A DNA stretch of 43,762 nucleotides from Candidatus Segetimicrobium genomatis (lineage in GTDB: Bacteria; Sysuimicrobiota; Sysuimicrobiia; Sysuimicrobiales; Segetimicrobiaceae): contig VBAK01000121.1 in the NCBI GenBank assembly GCA_005882275.1, positions 1 through 43,762 of the forward strand. The letters are read 5' to 3'. Each line of letters starts with the position of its first letter. Within the stretch, counting starts at the first letter, position 1. The notes below the pieces were generated by a model. The model searched no databases and was not told where the DNA came from. It saw only the letters and a program-made list of their open reading frames with translations. Shown here piece after piece: positions 35,943 through 43,112 of this stretch. A program made the position numbers and the translations under genes.

Positions 35943-36080
35943 ATGGCCCAGCGCGCGCCGGCAACCCCGGCGCCGGGTCCCAACCCGGCGGCCGTGCAGC
36001 TGAAGTACGTGATCTTCTGGGTCCTCTTGTTCGGCCTGCTCTTCCTCGTTTCGCTGTACGGGATCGTGGCGGAAGCCTAA
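35943..36080 (+). CDS. 45-residue single-helix membrane protein
   Basis: ATG 35943 follows the stop of the MvhD-type gene with no gap, and the frame closes at 36078-36080. The product is a Pro/Ala-rich lead of about 20 residues, then one membrane helix (YVIFWVLLFGLLFLVSLYGI) and a short acidic end. Codon use is like its neighbours. Size and position fit a small subunit of the electron-transfer complex. No family is recognised. Confidence 0.65.
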   Translation: MAQRAPATPAPGPNPAAVQLKYVIFWVLLFGLLFLVSLYGIVAEA

Positions 36081-36108
36081 CGGCACCCGCTGCGGGCACG
36101 CCGCCACG

Positions 36109-37098
36109 ATGATGGATCTTGCGCAGATCTACGCTCCCGTCCGCGAGGATCTGGCGACCCTGGAGCGCCTCTTACAAGATACGCTGTCCCAGGACGAGCC
36201 GTTCATCGGCGAACTGGTGACGCACGTCCTCAGGACCAGAGGAAAACAACTCCGGCCGGCGATGGTCTGCCTCAGCGCGCTGGCCTGCGCCGGAAACGCC
36301 GGCAGCGGCCCGTGCCTGGAGATCGCCGGCGCCACCGAGCTGATTCATCTGGCCTCCCTCATCCACGACGACGTGATCGATGCCGCCGCCGTGCGGCGCG
36401 GACAGGCCTCCGTGAACGCGGTGTGGGGAAACCAGGTGGCCGTGCTCCTGGGGGACTATCTGTTCAGCAAGGCCTTCCACATGCTGGCGCGCCTCCACGA
36501 TGCCGACCTCGCCGCCGCGGTCGCCGGCGCGACCGTCAGGATGAGCCAGGCCGAGATCCAGCAGATCAAATACGGCAACACGCCCCACACCGATGAGCGG
36601 ATCTACTTCGAGATCATCGCGGGGAAGACGGCGCACCTGTTCAGCGCGGCCTGCCGCTGCGGCGCGCTCACCGCCGGGCCCTCCGGGGCGCACGCGGCCG
36701 CGCTGGGGGAGTTCGGCCTGGAGTGGGGCATGGCGTTTCAGATCACCGATGATGCGCTGGATCTGGTCGGCACCGCCGAGCACGTCGGCAAGCCGATCGG
36801 CAGCGACATCCAGACGGGCAAGGTGACGCTGCCGATCATCCACGCGCTGGCGCACGCGCCGGAGGCCGACAGACGCCGGCTGGAGGAGATCCTCCGGAGC
36901 CCGAACGGCGACCGGGTCCCGCCCGAGGTGGGGGAGGTCACCGCGATCCTCGCCCGCTGCGGGGCGGTGGAGCACGCCTTCCAGGCGGCCCGGGTGCGCG
37001 CGGAGCGGGCCGCCGCGAGCCTGGCCCGGCTTCCGAGCTCGCCGGCCCGAGACAGCCTTGAGGCGCTGGTGCAGTTCGTCACGGTGCGGACCCGCTGA
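36109..37098 (+). CDS. Long-chain polyprenyl diphosphate synthase
   Basis: A 329-residue trans-prenyltransferase from ATG 36109, with a second ATG at 36112. It extends allylic diphosphates with isopentenyl diphosphate. The first aspartate-rich motif is DDVID (from Asp87) in LIHDDVIDAAAVRRG, the second DDALD (from Asp214) in QITDDALDL; GKQLRPAMV and GKVTLPIIH are the other conserved blocks. No bulky residue blocks the cavity just before the first motif (LASLIHDD), so a long product, such as a menaquinone tail, is likely. The position after the cytochrome b cluster suits quinone supply. Confidence 0.92.
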   Translation: MMDLAQIYAPVREDLATLERLLQDTLSQDEPFIGELVTHVLRTRGKQLRPAMVCLSALACAGNAGSGPCLEIAGATELIHLASLIHDDVIDAAAVRRGQASVNAVWGNQVAVLLGDYLFSKAFHMLARLHDADLAAAVAGATVRMSQAEIQQIKYGNTPHTDERIYFEIIAGKTAHLFSAACRCGALTAGPSGAHAAALGEFGLEWGMAFQITDDALDLVGTAEHVGKPIGSDIQTGKVTLPIIHALAHAPEADRRRLEEILRSPNGDRVPPEVGEVTAILARCGAVEHAFQAARVRAERAAASLARLPSSPARDSLEALVQFVTVRTR

Positions 37099-37153
37099 TC
37101 GGTCTGGAACCTCTGTGTGCTGTAACTCGGTGGCGCCCCCGCGCGCTAGTGTG

Positions 37154-37159
37154 TATAAT
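37154..37159 (+). promoter_or_regulatory. Consensus -10 box of tatA
   Basis: TATAAT exactly, 17 bases before the ATG of tatA. The -35 region is poor (TGGCGC at a 17-base spacing). Transcription would start near 37166, leaving a very short leader that just includes GGAGGTG. Confidence 0.5.
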
Positions 37160-37176
37160 GGGCCCGGAGGTGCCGT

Positions 37177-37359
37177 ATGTCCCCGAAGATGTGGGAACTC
37201 ATCATTCTCCTCGCGATCGTGATCCTGCTGTTTGGCCCAAGCCGGCTGGCCGGTCTGGGCGGAGCCGTCGGCAAGGCCATGCGGGATTTCCGGGAAGCCA
37301 CGAAGCCGGAGGAGCCGAAGGGCCCGGCTCCCGAAAAGGGGACGGGCGGGAAGACCTGA
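37177..37359 (+). CDS. tatA: Twin-arginine translocase subunit TatA
   Basis: A 60-residue protein from ATG 37177 after GGAGGTG. It has the TatA/E plan: a short N-terminal helix (ELIILLAIVILLFGPSRL) with the conserved FGP hinge, an amphipathic helix (LGGAVGKAMRDFREA) and a charged tail. TatA forms the pore of the Tat system that exports folded proteins, such as Rieske proteins. tatC is not in the window. A terminator follows, so it is transcribed alone. Confidence 0.93.
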   Translation: MSPKMWELIILLAIVILLFGPSRLAGLGGAVGKAMRDFREATKPEEPKGPAPEKGTGGKT

Positions 37360-37407
37360 TCTCCAGGCCGCGCCCACGGGGGGGCGGCCGCCGGGCAGGG
37401 CGGACTG

Positions 37408-37431
37408 GAGCGGCCGCGCCGCTCTTTTTTT
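37408..37431 (+). terminator. Rho-independent terminator after tatA
   Basis: GAGCGGC (37408-37414), loop CGC and GCCGCTC (37418-37424) form a perfect 7-bp stem, followed by seven T (37425-37431). It is the strongest terminator in the window. Confidence 0.9.
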
Positions 37432-37467
37432 GCGTGCCGCGAGCCTCGCCAACCAACGCGAACGATC

Positions 37468-37569
37468 GCGGTTGCCCCCTGCGGGGGCTCCAAACCGATG
37501 GAGCGATCCCAGCATATAGCGGTTGCCCCCTGCGGGGGCTCCAAACCGATGGAGAGATCCCAGCATGTA
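37468..37569 (+). repeat. Tandem pair of 51-bp two-hairpin repeats
   Basis: Two units, 37468-37518 and 37519-37569, differ at two bases. Each has GCCCCC-TGC-GGGGGC and then CTCC-AAACCGAT-GGAG, two adjacent hairpins (the second is 5 bp, GCTCC/GGAGC, in unit 1). GGTT before the first hairpin can also pair with AACC in the loop of the second. A third unit begins (GTGGTTGG) and fades. They lie between the tatA terminator and DUF4321. Related copies lie at 13702-13720 and 13803-13838 in inverted direction. Confidence 0.85.
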
Positions 37570-37619
37570 GTGGTTGGTGACGGCGTGACCGTGAGTGTCG
37601 AGTTCGATGGGGGGGATTC

Positions 37620-37910
37620 GTGGTCGCCCGACCCAGGCGGAGGCGCAACCCGTGGTGGATCCTGGCGGTGATCGTGATCGCGGGAGCGATGCTGGGGAAC
37701 GTCCTCGCCGGCGCGGTGGGGCAGTTCACCTATCTGGCGTGGCTCGGCCGCTCGATCAGGGTTGGCCTGATCCCCCCGGGCATCGGCCAGGTCCAGCCGT
37801 TCGTGATCAATCTGCAGGTCCTGACCCTGACGCTCGGGCTCGCGGTTCGGTTGAACCTCGCGATCATCCTTGGTATACTTGTGGCGGCATTCGTGTTCCG
37901 GATGCTCTGA
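37620..37910 (+). CDS. DUF4321 membrane protein
   Basis: A 96-residue protein from GTG 37620. After RPRRRRNPWW it has a helix (ILAVIVIAGAMLGNVLAGAV), a middle segment with IPPG, and a second helix pair near 60-95 with the conserved LNLAIILGILVAAF end. DUF4321 proteins are short membrane proteins of unknown function found between tat/maf and radC-mreB genes in Bacillota and relatives, as here. A GGGGGG stretch lies just before the start. Confidence 0.8.
   Translation: MVARPRRRRNPWWILAVIVIAGAMLGNVLAGAVGQFTYLAWLGRSIRVGLIPPGIGQVQPFVINLQVLTLTLGLAVRLNLAIILGILVAAFVFRML
37851..37879 (+). promoter_or_regulatory. Strong promoter inside the end of DUF4321, for radC-mreBCD
   Basis: TTGAAC (37851-37856), exactly 17 bases, and TATACT (37874-37879) with an extended TG (37871-37872). 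It lies within the last codons of DUF4321 and would start a transcript near 37886 with a leader of about 150 bases to radC. That leader can pair GGTGGGG (37936-37942) with CCCCACC (37975-37981). Confidence 0.6.
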
Positions 37911-38036
37911 CCGCGACGGTCCACACGATAGAGGGGGTGGGGACTGGCGCTCCTGGAAGGCTTGTCATCCTCGCCCCCACCAACGTACCCGGCTTGTTCT
38001 GAGGGGGGCAGCCCCGTCGCAGAGGGTACCTCAATA

Positions 38037-38780
38037 ATGTCCTCACCCCTTGCTCCTCCGCGGGGACAACCGCCGGAGGCCGTGCGTCTTCCTCGGTCAC
38101 CCCGGATGAAGGATTTGCCTGCCGAGCTGCGGCCCCGGGAACGCCTCCTCACCGAGGGGCCGGCGGCGCTCGGCGTGGCGGAACTGGTCGCGGTGCTCCT
38201 GCGGACGGGGTCCCGGCGGCGCAGCGCCCTGGAGGTTGCCACAGAGCTGCTCTGCCGGCACGGCAGCCTCGAGCGGCTCGCCGCGGCATCGCCCGCGGAA
38301 TTGGGCCGGACCCCGGGGATGGGCCAGGTCAAGGCGCTCAATCTCCTGGCGGCGTTCGAACTCGGCCGGCGCCTTCGTGCTCTTCCCCCCACTGTGCGGC
38401 CCACGATCCGCGCCCCGGCCGATGTGGCCGCGCTCATCATGGGGGATCTCCGGTTCCGGGAGACCGAGCACTTCTGGGTCCTGCTGTTGAACACCAAGAA
38501 TGAGGTGCTCGACCGGATCGAGGTCTCCGCGGGGGGCCTGGCCAGCTCTCCGGTGCACCCGCGGGAGGTGTTCAAGGCGGCCGTGCGGCGCGGCGCCGCC
38601 GGATTGGTCCTCGTCCACAACCACCCGTCGGGGGACCCCACCCCCAGCCGCGCGGACGTCGCGCTGACGGTCCGGCTTGGCCGCGCAGGGCGGGTATTGG
38701 GCATACCTATCATTGATCACGTCGTCATTGGGGACGGCCGGTACACCAGCCTTCGGGAGCAGGGCGTGGCCTTTGATTAG
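38037..38780 (+). CDS. radC: RadC/JAB-domain protein
   Basis: A 247-residue protein if ATG 38037 is used; ATG 38106 (MKDLPAELRPRERLL) gives the common family start and is equally possible. The N-terminal half is helix-hairpin-helix-like (SPAELGRTPGMGQVKALNLLAAFELG). The C-terminal JAB/MPN domain has VSAGGLASSPVHPREVF and the metal site HNHPSGD with a later Asp. Members were once thought to be repair proteins; the real role is unknown. Its place ahead of mreB is usual in Bacillota. Confidence 0.92.
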   Translation: MSSPLAPPRGQPPEAVRLPRSPRMKDLPAELRPRERLLTEGPAALGVAELVAVLLRTGSRRRSALEVATELLCRHGSLERLAAASPAELGRTPGMGQVKALNLLAAFELGRRLRALPPTVRPTIRAPADVAALIMGDLRFRETEHFWVLLLNTKNEVLDRIEVSAGGLASSPVHPREVFKAAVRRGAAGLVLVHNHPSGDPTPSRADVALTVRLGRAGRVLGIPIIDHVVIGDGRYTSLREQGVAFD

Positions 38781-38897
38781 CGCGACCGCAAGGCACGCAC
38801 CCGTGAGGCGCAGCTCGCGGACGCCCCTGACCGAATACGCCGGGGGCGCCGACGCGACTGGGGCCCGCGGGGAAGCAGAGAGGAGCGAGGAGGAGGC

Positions 38898-39944
38898 ATG
38901 ATATTTAATGGGATGCTGAGTCGGTTCACCCGGGACATGGGCGTGGACCTTGGAACCGCCAATACGCTGGTGTACGTGCGGCGAGAAGGGATCGTGCTGC
39001 GTGAACCTTCGGTGGTGGCCAAGCGGGTGGACGGTGGAGAGATCCTGGCCGTGGGGGACGAGGCGAAGAAGATGATCGGCCGGACCCCCGGCGATATCGT
39101 GGCCACGCGGCCCCTGCGAGACGGCGTCATCGCCGATTTCGACACCACCGCCGCGATGCTCGCCTACTTTATCCGCCACGCGCTCCACGGCCGCAGTTTC
39201 CTGCGCCCCCGGGTGATTGTGGGCATCCCCAGCGGGGTCACGGAGGTGGAGAAGCGGGCGGTCATCGACGCCACGCTCCAGGCCGGCGCCCGGGAGGCGT
39301 ACCTGATCGAACAGCCGATGGCCGCGGCGATCGGCGCGGGGCTGCCCGTCTCGGATCCGGTCGGGAGCATGGTGGTCGACATCGGGGGGGGAACCACCGA
39401 GGTCGCCGTCATCGCCCTCGGCGGGATCGTGACCGCCCGGAGCCTCCGCATCGCGGGCGACGAGATGGACGAATCCATCATCCAGTACGCGCGGAAGGCG
39501 TATAATCTGCTGATCGGCGAGCGCACGTCGGAGGACATCAAGATCGCCGTCGGCTCGGCCTTCCCGCAGCGCGAAGAGCAGACGATCGAGGTGCGCGGCC
39601 GTGACTTGGTGTCGGGCCTGCCGAGAACCGTGCGGATGACCAGCACGGAGATCCGGGAAGCGATGGCCGAGCCCATCGCGGGGATCGTCGAAGCCGTGAA
39701 GATGACCCTGGAGCGGACACCCCCGGAACTCGCCGCCGATATCGTCGACCGCGGCATCGTCATGGCCGGCGGGGGATCGCTGCTTCGGGGGCTCGATCGC
39801 CTGCTCTCCGAGGAGACCGGCATGCCGGTCACGCTGACCGACGATCCCCTGAGCGCCGTTGTCCTCGGCACGGGGAAGGCGCTCGAGGAGATCGAGACCT
39901 ATAAACGGTTTTCACAGGTGCTGATCACCAGCAAGAGGCTCTAG
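38898..39944 (+). CDS. mreB: Rod shape-determining actin-like protein MreB
   Basis: MreB filaments under the membrane steer the elongasome. The 348-residue protein from ATG 38898, after GAGGAGGAGG, has the actin-fold blocks: phosphate 1 [13 protein letters not shown], connect 1 [13 protein letters not shown], phosphate 2 [14 protein letters not shown] and adenosine [12 protein letters not shown]. An N-terminal amphipathic start ([10 protein letters not shown]) suits membrane binding. mreC follows eight bases later. Confidence 0.97.
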   Translation: MIFNGMLSRFTRDMGVDLGTANTLVYVRREGIVLREPSVVAKRVDGGEILAVGDEAKKMIGRTPGDIVATRPLRDGVIADFDTTAAMLAYFIRHALHGRSFLRPRVIVGIPSGVTEVEKRAVIDATLQAGAREAYLIEQPMAAAIGAGLPVSDPVGSMVVDIGGGTTEVAVIALGGIVTARSLRIAGDEMDESIIQYARKAYNLLIGERTSEDIKIAVGSAFPQREEQTIEVRGRDLVSGLPRTVRMTSTEIREAMAEPIAGIVEAVKMTLERTPPELAADIVDRGIVMAGGGSLLRGLDRLLSEETGMPVTLTDDPLSAVVLGTGKALEEIETYKRFSQVLITSKRL

Positions 39945-39952
39945 GAGCCGCC

Positions 39953-40789
39953 GTGCTGCTTGATGCTGTCGGCCGTCGCCGCCGGTTCGTGGTCTTTGTC
40001 GTTCTCTGCATCCTGTCCCTCGGTGTGCTGACCGATCAGGTCCGCGCCCCAGACAGGCGCCGGGCGGGATGGCTGGCGTTCGCCGTGGAGGGGGTGCTGG
40101 CGCCCCTCACCGCCGGCCTCTCCAGGATCGGCGATAAGGTCGGGGCGGCCCGGGCGATGCTGACCGAGATCGGCACCCTGCACGGAGAAAACGCCCGGCT
40201 GCGCATCGAGGTGGCGCGGCTCCGCGCGGAGAACGCGCAGCTCCAGGAGGCCTCGAAGGAAGCCCTGCGGCTTCGCAGCCTCCTGGCGTTCAAGCAGCAG
40301 CCCTACCACACCATCTCCGCGCGCGTGATCGGCCGCGATCCCAGCCACTGGTTCAGCACCGTGCTCATCGATCGGGGAGCGGCGGACGGGATTCGCCGGA
40401 ACGATCCCGTCGTGACGAGCGAGGGGTTGGTGGGCCGCGTCATCGAGACCGCGGGGTCCTGGACCCGGGTGCTCCTGCTCCTGGATCCGCGCAGCGCGGC
40501 CGGCGTGCTGGTGGGGCAGTCCCGCGATGCGGGGGTCGCCGAAGGCCAGGGACAGCCCATGCTGCGGGTCAAGTATCTGTCCCGCGACTCCGACATCCGG
40601 CCGGGGGATCAGGTGGTGACCGCGGGGTTGGGCGAGATCTATCCCCGGGGGCTGCCCGTGGGCAGGGTGGTGAGCGTCTCGCGCACCGAAGCGGATCTGT
40701 TCCAGGAGGCGCTCGTCCGGCCGGACGCGGACCTCCGCCATCTCGAGGAGATGCTGATCCTCGTCTCCGCCGGGCAGGTCGCCCGATGA
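39953..40789 (+). CDS. mreC: Rod shape-determining protein MreC
   Basis: A 278-residue protein from GTG 39953. One membrane helix (about 12-27), a coiled coil (about 70-105: ENARLRIEVARLRAENAQL), and two beta-rich domains with ARVIGRDPSHWF, IDRGAADGIRRNDPVV, GLVGRV and GDQVVTAGLGEIYPRGLPVG. MreC links the MreB filament to PBP2 and activates it. It overlaps mreD by four bases. Confidence 0.96.
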   Translation: MLLDAVGRRRRFVVFVVLCILSLGVLTDQVRAPDRRRAGWLAFAVEGVLAPLTAGLSRIGDKVGAARAMLTEIGTLHGENARLRIEVARLRAENAQLQEASKEALRLRSLLAFKQQPYHTISARVIGRDPSHWFSTVLIDRGAADGIRRNDPVVTSEGLVGRVIETAGSWTRVLLLLDPRSAAGVLVGQSRDAGVAEGQGQPMLRVKYLSRDSDIRPGDQVVTAGLGEIYPRGLPVGRVVSVSRTEADLFQEALVRPDADLRHLEEMLILVSAGQVAR

Positions 40790-41292
40790 TCCGGTACGCC
40801 GTGTACCTCCTCCTGGTGACGGCGTTGCTCGCGCTCCAGACGACCTGGCTCGCCGGCGCCGGGATCGGCGGCGCCGTGCCGGATCCCCTCGTCATCCTCA
40901 TCATGATCGTGGGGCTCTTCCATGGGCCCGAAGAGGGCGCGGTGTTTGGCGCAGGCGTCGGGCTGCTCGAGGATGTCGTCACCGGCGCCCCGCTCGGCCT
41001 GGGGATGCTGGCCGATCTCTGCGTGGGATTTGCCGCCGGGCTCGGTGTGCGGATCATTTACATGGAAAATGTGTGGCTCCCTGTGCTCGGCGCGGCGGCG
41101 CTGACCGGGCTCCGGGTCATCGTGTGGGTCGGCGCCGCCCACCTCGTCGGGCTGCTGCAGCCGCCGCTGCTCGAGGTGCTGCGGGTGGTCCTCCTGGGAG
41201 CGTGCTATAATGGCCTCGTTGCGTTCCCACTGTATCACGGACTCCGCTCCCTCGACCGGGCGCTCGTCCGGTTTCGCGAGGAATCCCGCTAG
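40786..41292 (+). CDS. mreD: Rod shape-determining membrane protein MreD
   Basis: A 168-residue membrane protein from ATG 40786 with five or six hydrophobic helices. PDPLVILIMIVGLFHGPEEGAVFGAGVGLLEDV is conserved in the family in outline, with the G-x-x-x-G run and acidic residues. It joins MreC in the elongasome. Its last third contains an extended -10 element that could serve the next gene. Confidence 0.93.
   Translation: MIRYAVYLLLVTALLALQTTWLAGAGIGGAVPDPLVILIMIVGLFHGPEEGAVFGAGVGLLEDVVTGAPLGLGMLADLCVGFAAGLGVRIIYMENVWLPVLGAAALTGLRVIVWVGAAHLVGLLQPPLLEVLRVVLLGACYNGLVAFPLYHGLRSLDRALVRFREESR
41213..41221 (+). promoter_or_regulatory. Extended -10 element inside mreD
   Basis: TGC directly followed by TATAAT (41216-41221), a perfect extended -10, 86 bases before the PBP2 gene. 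No -35 of note. It may give an internal transcript for PBP2 and RodA. Confidence 0.4.
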
Positions 41293-41306
41293 GGAGCGCC
41301 CCTGAG

Positions 41307-43112
41307 ATGGATCGAGAGCGCTTTGAACGCCGCCTGACCGTCCTCCTCGCGGTGATCGGCGGCATGCTCGCGGTGCTGGCCATCCGGCTCTGGCAGATCC
41401 AGATTGTGCAGGGGGAGTACTACCTCCGCCTCGCCGAGGAGAACCGCATCCGGGTGACGAGCATCACCGCGCCCCGCGGTCAGATTCGAGACCGGCAGGG
41501 GCGGTCGCTCACCCTCAACCGTCCGGCCTTCACGGTGTCGCTGGTGCCCACGGAGCTGCGGCACCCCGAACTGGTCATCCCCGAGGTCGCCCGCAGGCTC
41601 GGGATGAGCCCCCAGGAGGTCGCGGCCAGACTCGCCGCGATCCCGGATCGGCCCTACGAACCCGTGCGGGTGCGCCGCGACGTTCCCAAGGAAGCGATCG
41701 CCGCGCTCGAGGAGAACCGGATGGATCTCCCCGGCGTGCTGGTTCAGGTCGAGCCGGTGCGCGACTATCTTTTCGGCCCGCTCGCCGCCCACCTGCTGGG
41801 GTATCTGGGGGAGATCGGCGACCGCGAACTCCAGACGCTCCGGTCCCGCGGGTACGACGCCGGGGACCTGATCGGCAAAGACGGGATCGAGCGGATCTAC
41901 GACGGTTATCTCAAGGGGCGGAACGGGCAGGTCCAGGAGGAGGTGGACGCCCAGGGCCGTCCCCTCAAGCGGCTCGCCACGGTGCCGCCGACGTCCGGCG
42001 ACATCGTGGACCTGGGCATCGACCTCGACGTGCAGAAGGCCGCCGAGGAGGGCCTGGGGCCGCGCCTCGGGGCCGTGATCGCGATGGATCCGCGCGACGG
42101 GACGATCGTGGCCCTCGTGAGTCACCCGGCCTTCGATCCGAACCGGTTCGCGACGGGGATCCCCGTGAAGGAGTGGGACCGCCTGTTGCACGATCCGCAG
42201 CAGCCGCTGCTGGACCGGGCGATCCAGGGCGGCTATCCCATGGGCTCGGTGTTCAAGATCGTGACCGCGACGGCGGCCCTGGAGCTGGGGCTCGTGCAGG
42301 CGAACTCCTGGTTCAACTGCCCCGGGTACTACGCCCTGGGCAGCCGGATCTTCCACGATCACGAGGAGCACGGCGCGCTGAACTTCGTCGAGGCGATCGC
42401 GAAATCGTGCAACGTGGTCTTCTGGACCCTCGCGCGTCCCGTGGGACCCGATAACCTCGCCAAGTACGCCCGAATGTACGAGCTGGGGCAGACCACCGGG
42501 ATCGATCTCCTCCAGGAGAGCGCCGGCGTCATTCCCGATCCGGACTGGAAGCAGCGCGTCTGGCAGCAGATGTGGTTTCCGGGCGACACCTTGAACACCG
42601 CGGTCGGCCAGGGCTACGTCCTCGCCACGCCCATGCAGGTCGCGCGCCTGCTGGCCGCCGTTGCCAACGGGGGCACCCTGGTGACGCCGCACCTGGTGAC
42701 GCGGATCTCCTCGCCCGACGGCCGGCTCCTTCTCCGATTGGCGCCGCCTCCCTCCGGGCAGATTCACCTGAGCGCGCGGACCATGGGGGCGCTGCGCGCC
42801 GGCCTGGAGGCCGTCGTCACCCGGGGCACCGCCGCCTCGATCCAGATCCCGGGGCTGACGGTCGCCGGCAAGACCGGGACCGCGGAAAATCCCCACGGCA
42901 TCCCGCACGCCTGGTTTGCCGGATACGCGCCCATCGATCATCCCACGCTCGTGGTGGTGGCCCTGGTCGAAAACGTGGGGTACGGCGCGGAGTTCGCCGT
43001 GCCGATCGTGCAGCGCGTGCTGCAGGCCGCGTTCGGGACCGGCCAGCCCGGCGCGCCGCACCCGGGCCCCGCGCCGGCGGGCGGGACGCGCCCGGACGAC
43101 ACGCACCCGTGA
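41307..43112 (+). CDS. mrdA: Penicillin-binding protein 2 (elongasome transpeptidase)
   Basis: A class B PBP of 601 residues from ATG 41307. One membrane helix (about 12-30), then the pedestal domain with ITAPRGQIRDRQGR and GKDGIERIYDGYLKG, and the transpeptidase domain. Catalytic motifs are SVFK (Ser314 in YPMGSVFKIVTA), KSCN and KTGTAE. It cross-links peptidoglycan during side-wall growth with RodA, whose gene overlaps its end (GTGA). A Pro/Gly-rich tail ends the protein. Confidence 0.96.
   Translation: MDRERFERRLTVLLAVIGGMLAVLAIRLWQIQIVQGEYYLRLAEENRIRVTSITAPRGQIRDRQGRSLTLNRPAFTVSLVPTELRHPELVIPEVARRLGMSPQEVAARLAAIPDRPYEPVRVRRDVPKEAIAALEENRMDLPGVLVQVEPVRDYLFGPLAAHLLGYLGEIGDRELQTLRSRGYDAGDLIGKDGIERIYDGYLKGRNGQVQEEVDAQGRPLKRLATVPPTSGDIVDLGIDLDVQKAAEEGLGPRLGAVIAMDPRDGTIVALVSHPAFDPNRFATGIPVKEWDRLLHDPQQPLLDRAIQGGYPMGSVFKIVTATAALELGLVQANSWFNCPGYYALGSRIFHDHEEHGALNFVEAIAKSCNVVFWTLARPVGPDNLAKYARMYELGQTTGIDLLQESAGVIPDPDWKQRVWQQMWFPGDTLNTAVGQGYVLATPMQVARLLAAVANGGTLVTPHLVTRISSPDGRLLLRLAPPPSGQIHLSARTMGALRAGLEAVVTRGTAASIQIPGLTVAGKTGTAENPHGIPHAWFAGYAPIDHPTLVVVALVENVGYGAEFAVPIVQRVLQAAFGTGQPGAPHPGPAPAGGTRPDDTHP

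Noticed and set aside
30916-36080. Ordinary b6f or bc1 operon
   Set aside because: Two unlike cytochromes b, loss of bH ligands in one, ferredoxin fusion in the other and an MvhD-type gene are not part of the standard complexes.
37468-37569. CRISPR-like array
   Set aside because: Only two units in direct contact with no variable spacers and no cas genes; the units are hairpin repeats.
39499-39507. TATAAT inside mreB as a promoter
   Set aside because: It encodes the conserved Ala-Tyr-Asn-Leu of MreB, has no TG extension and no -35 box.
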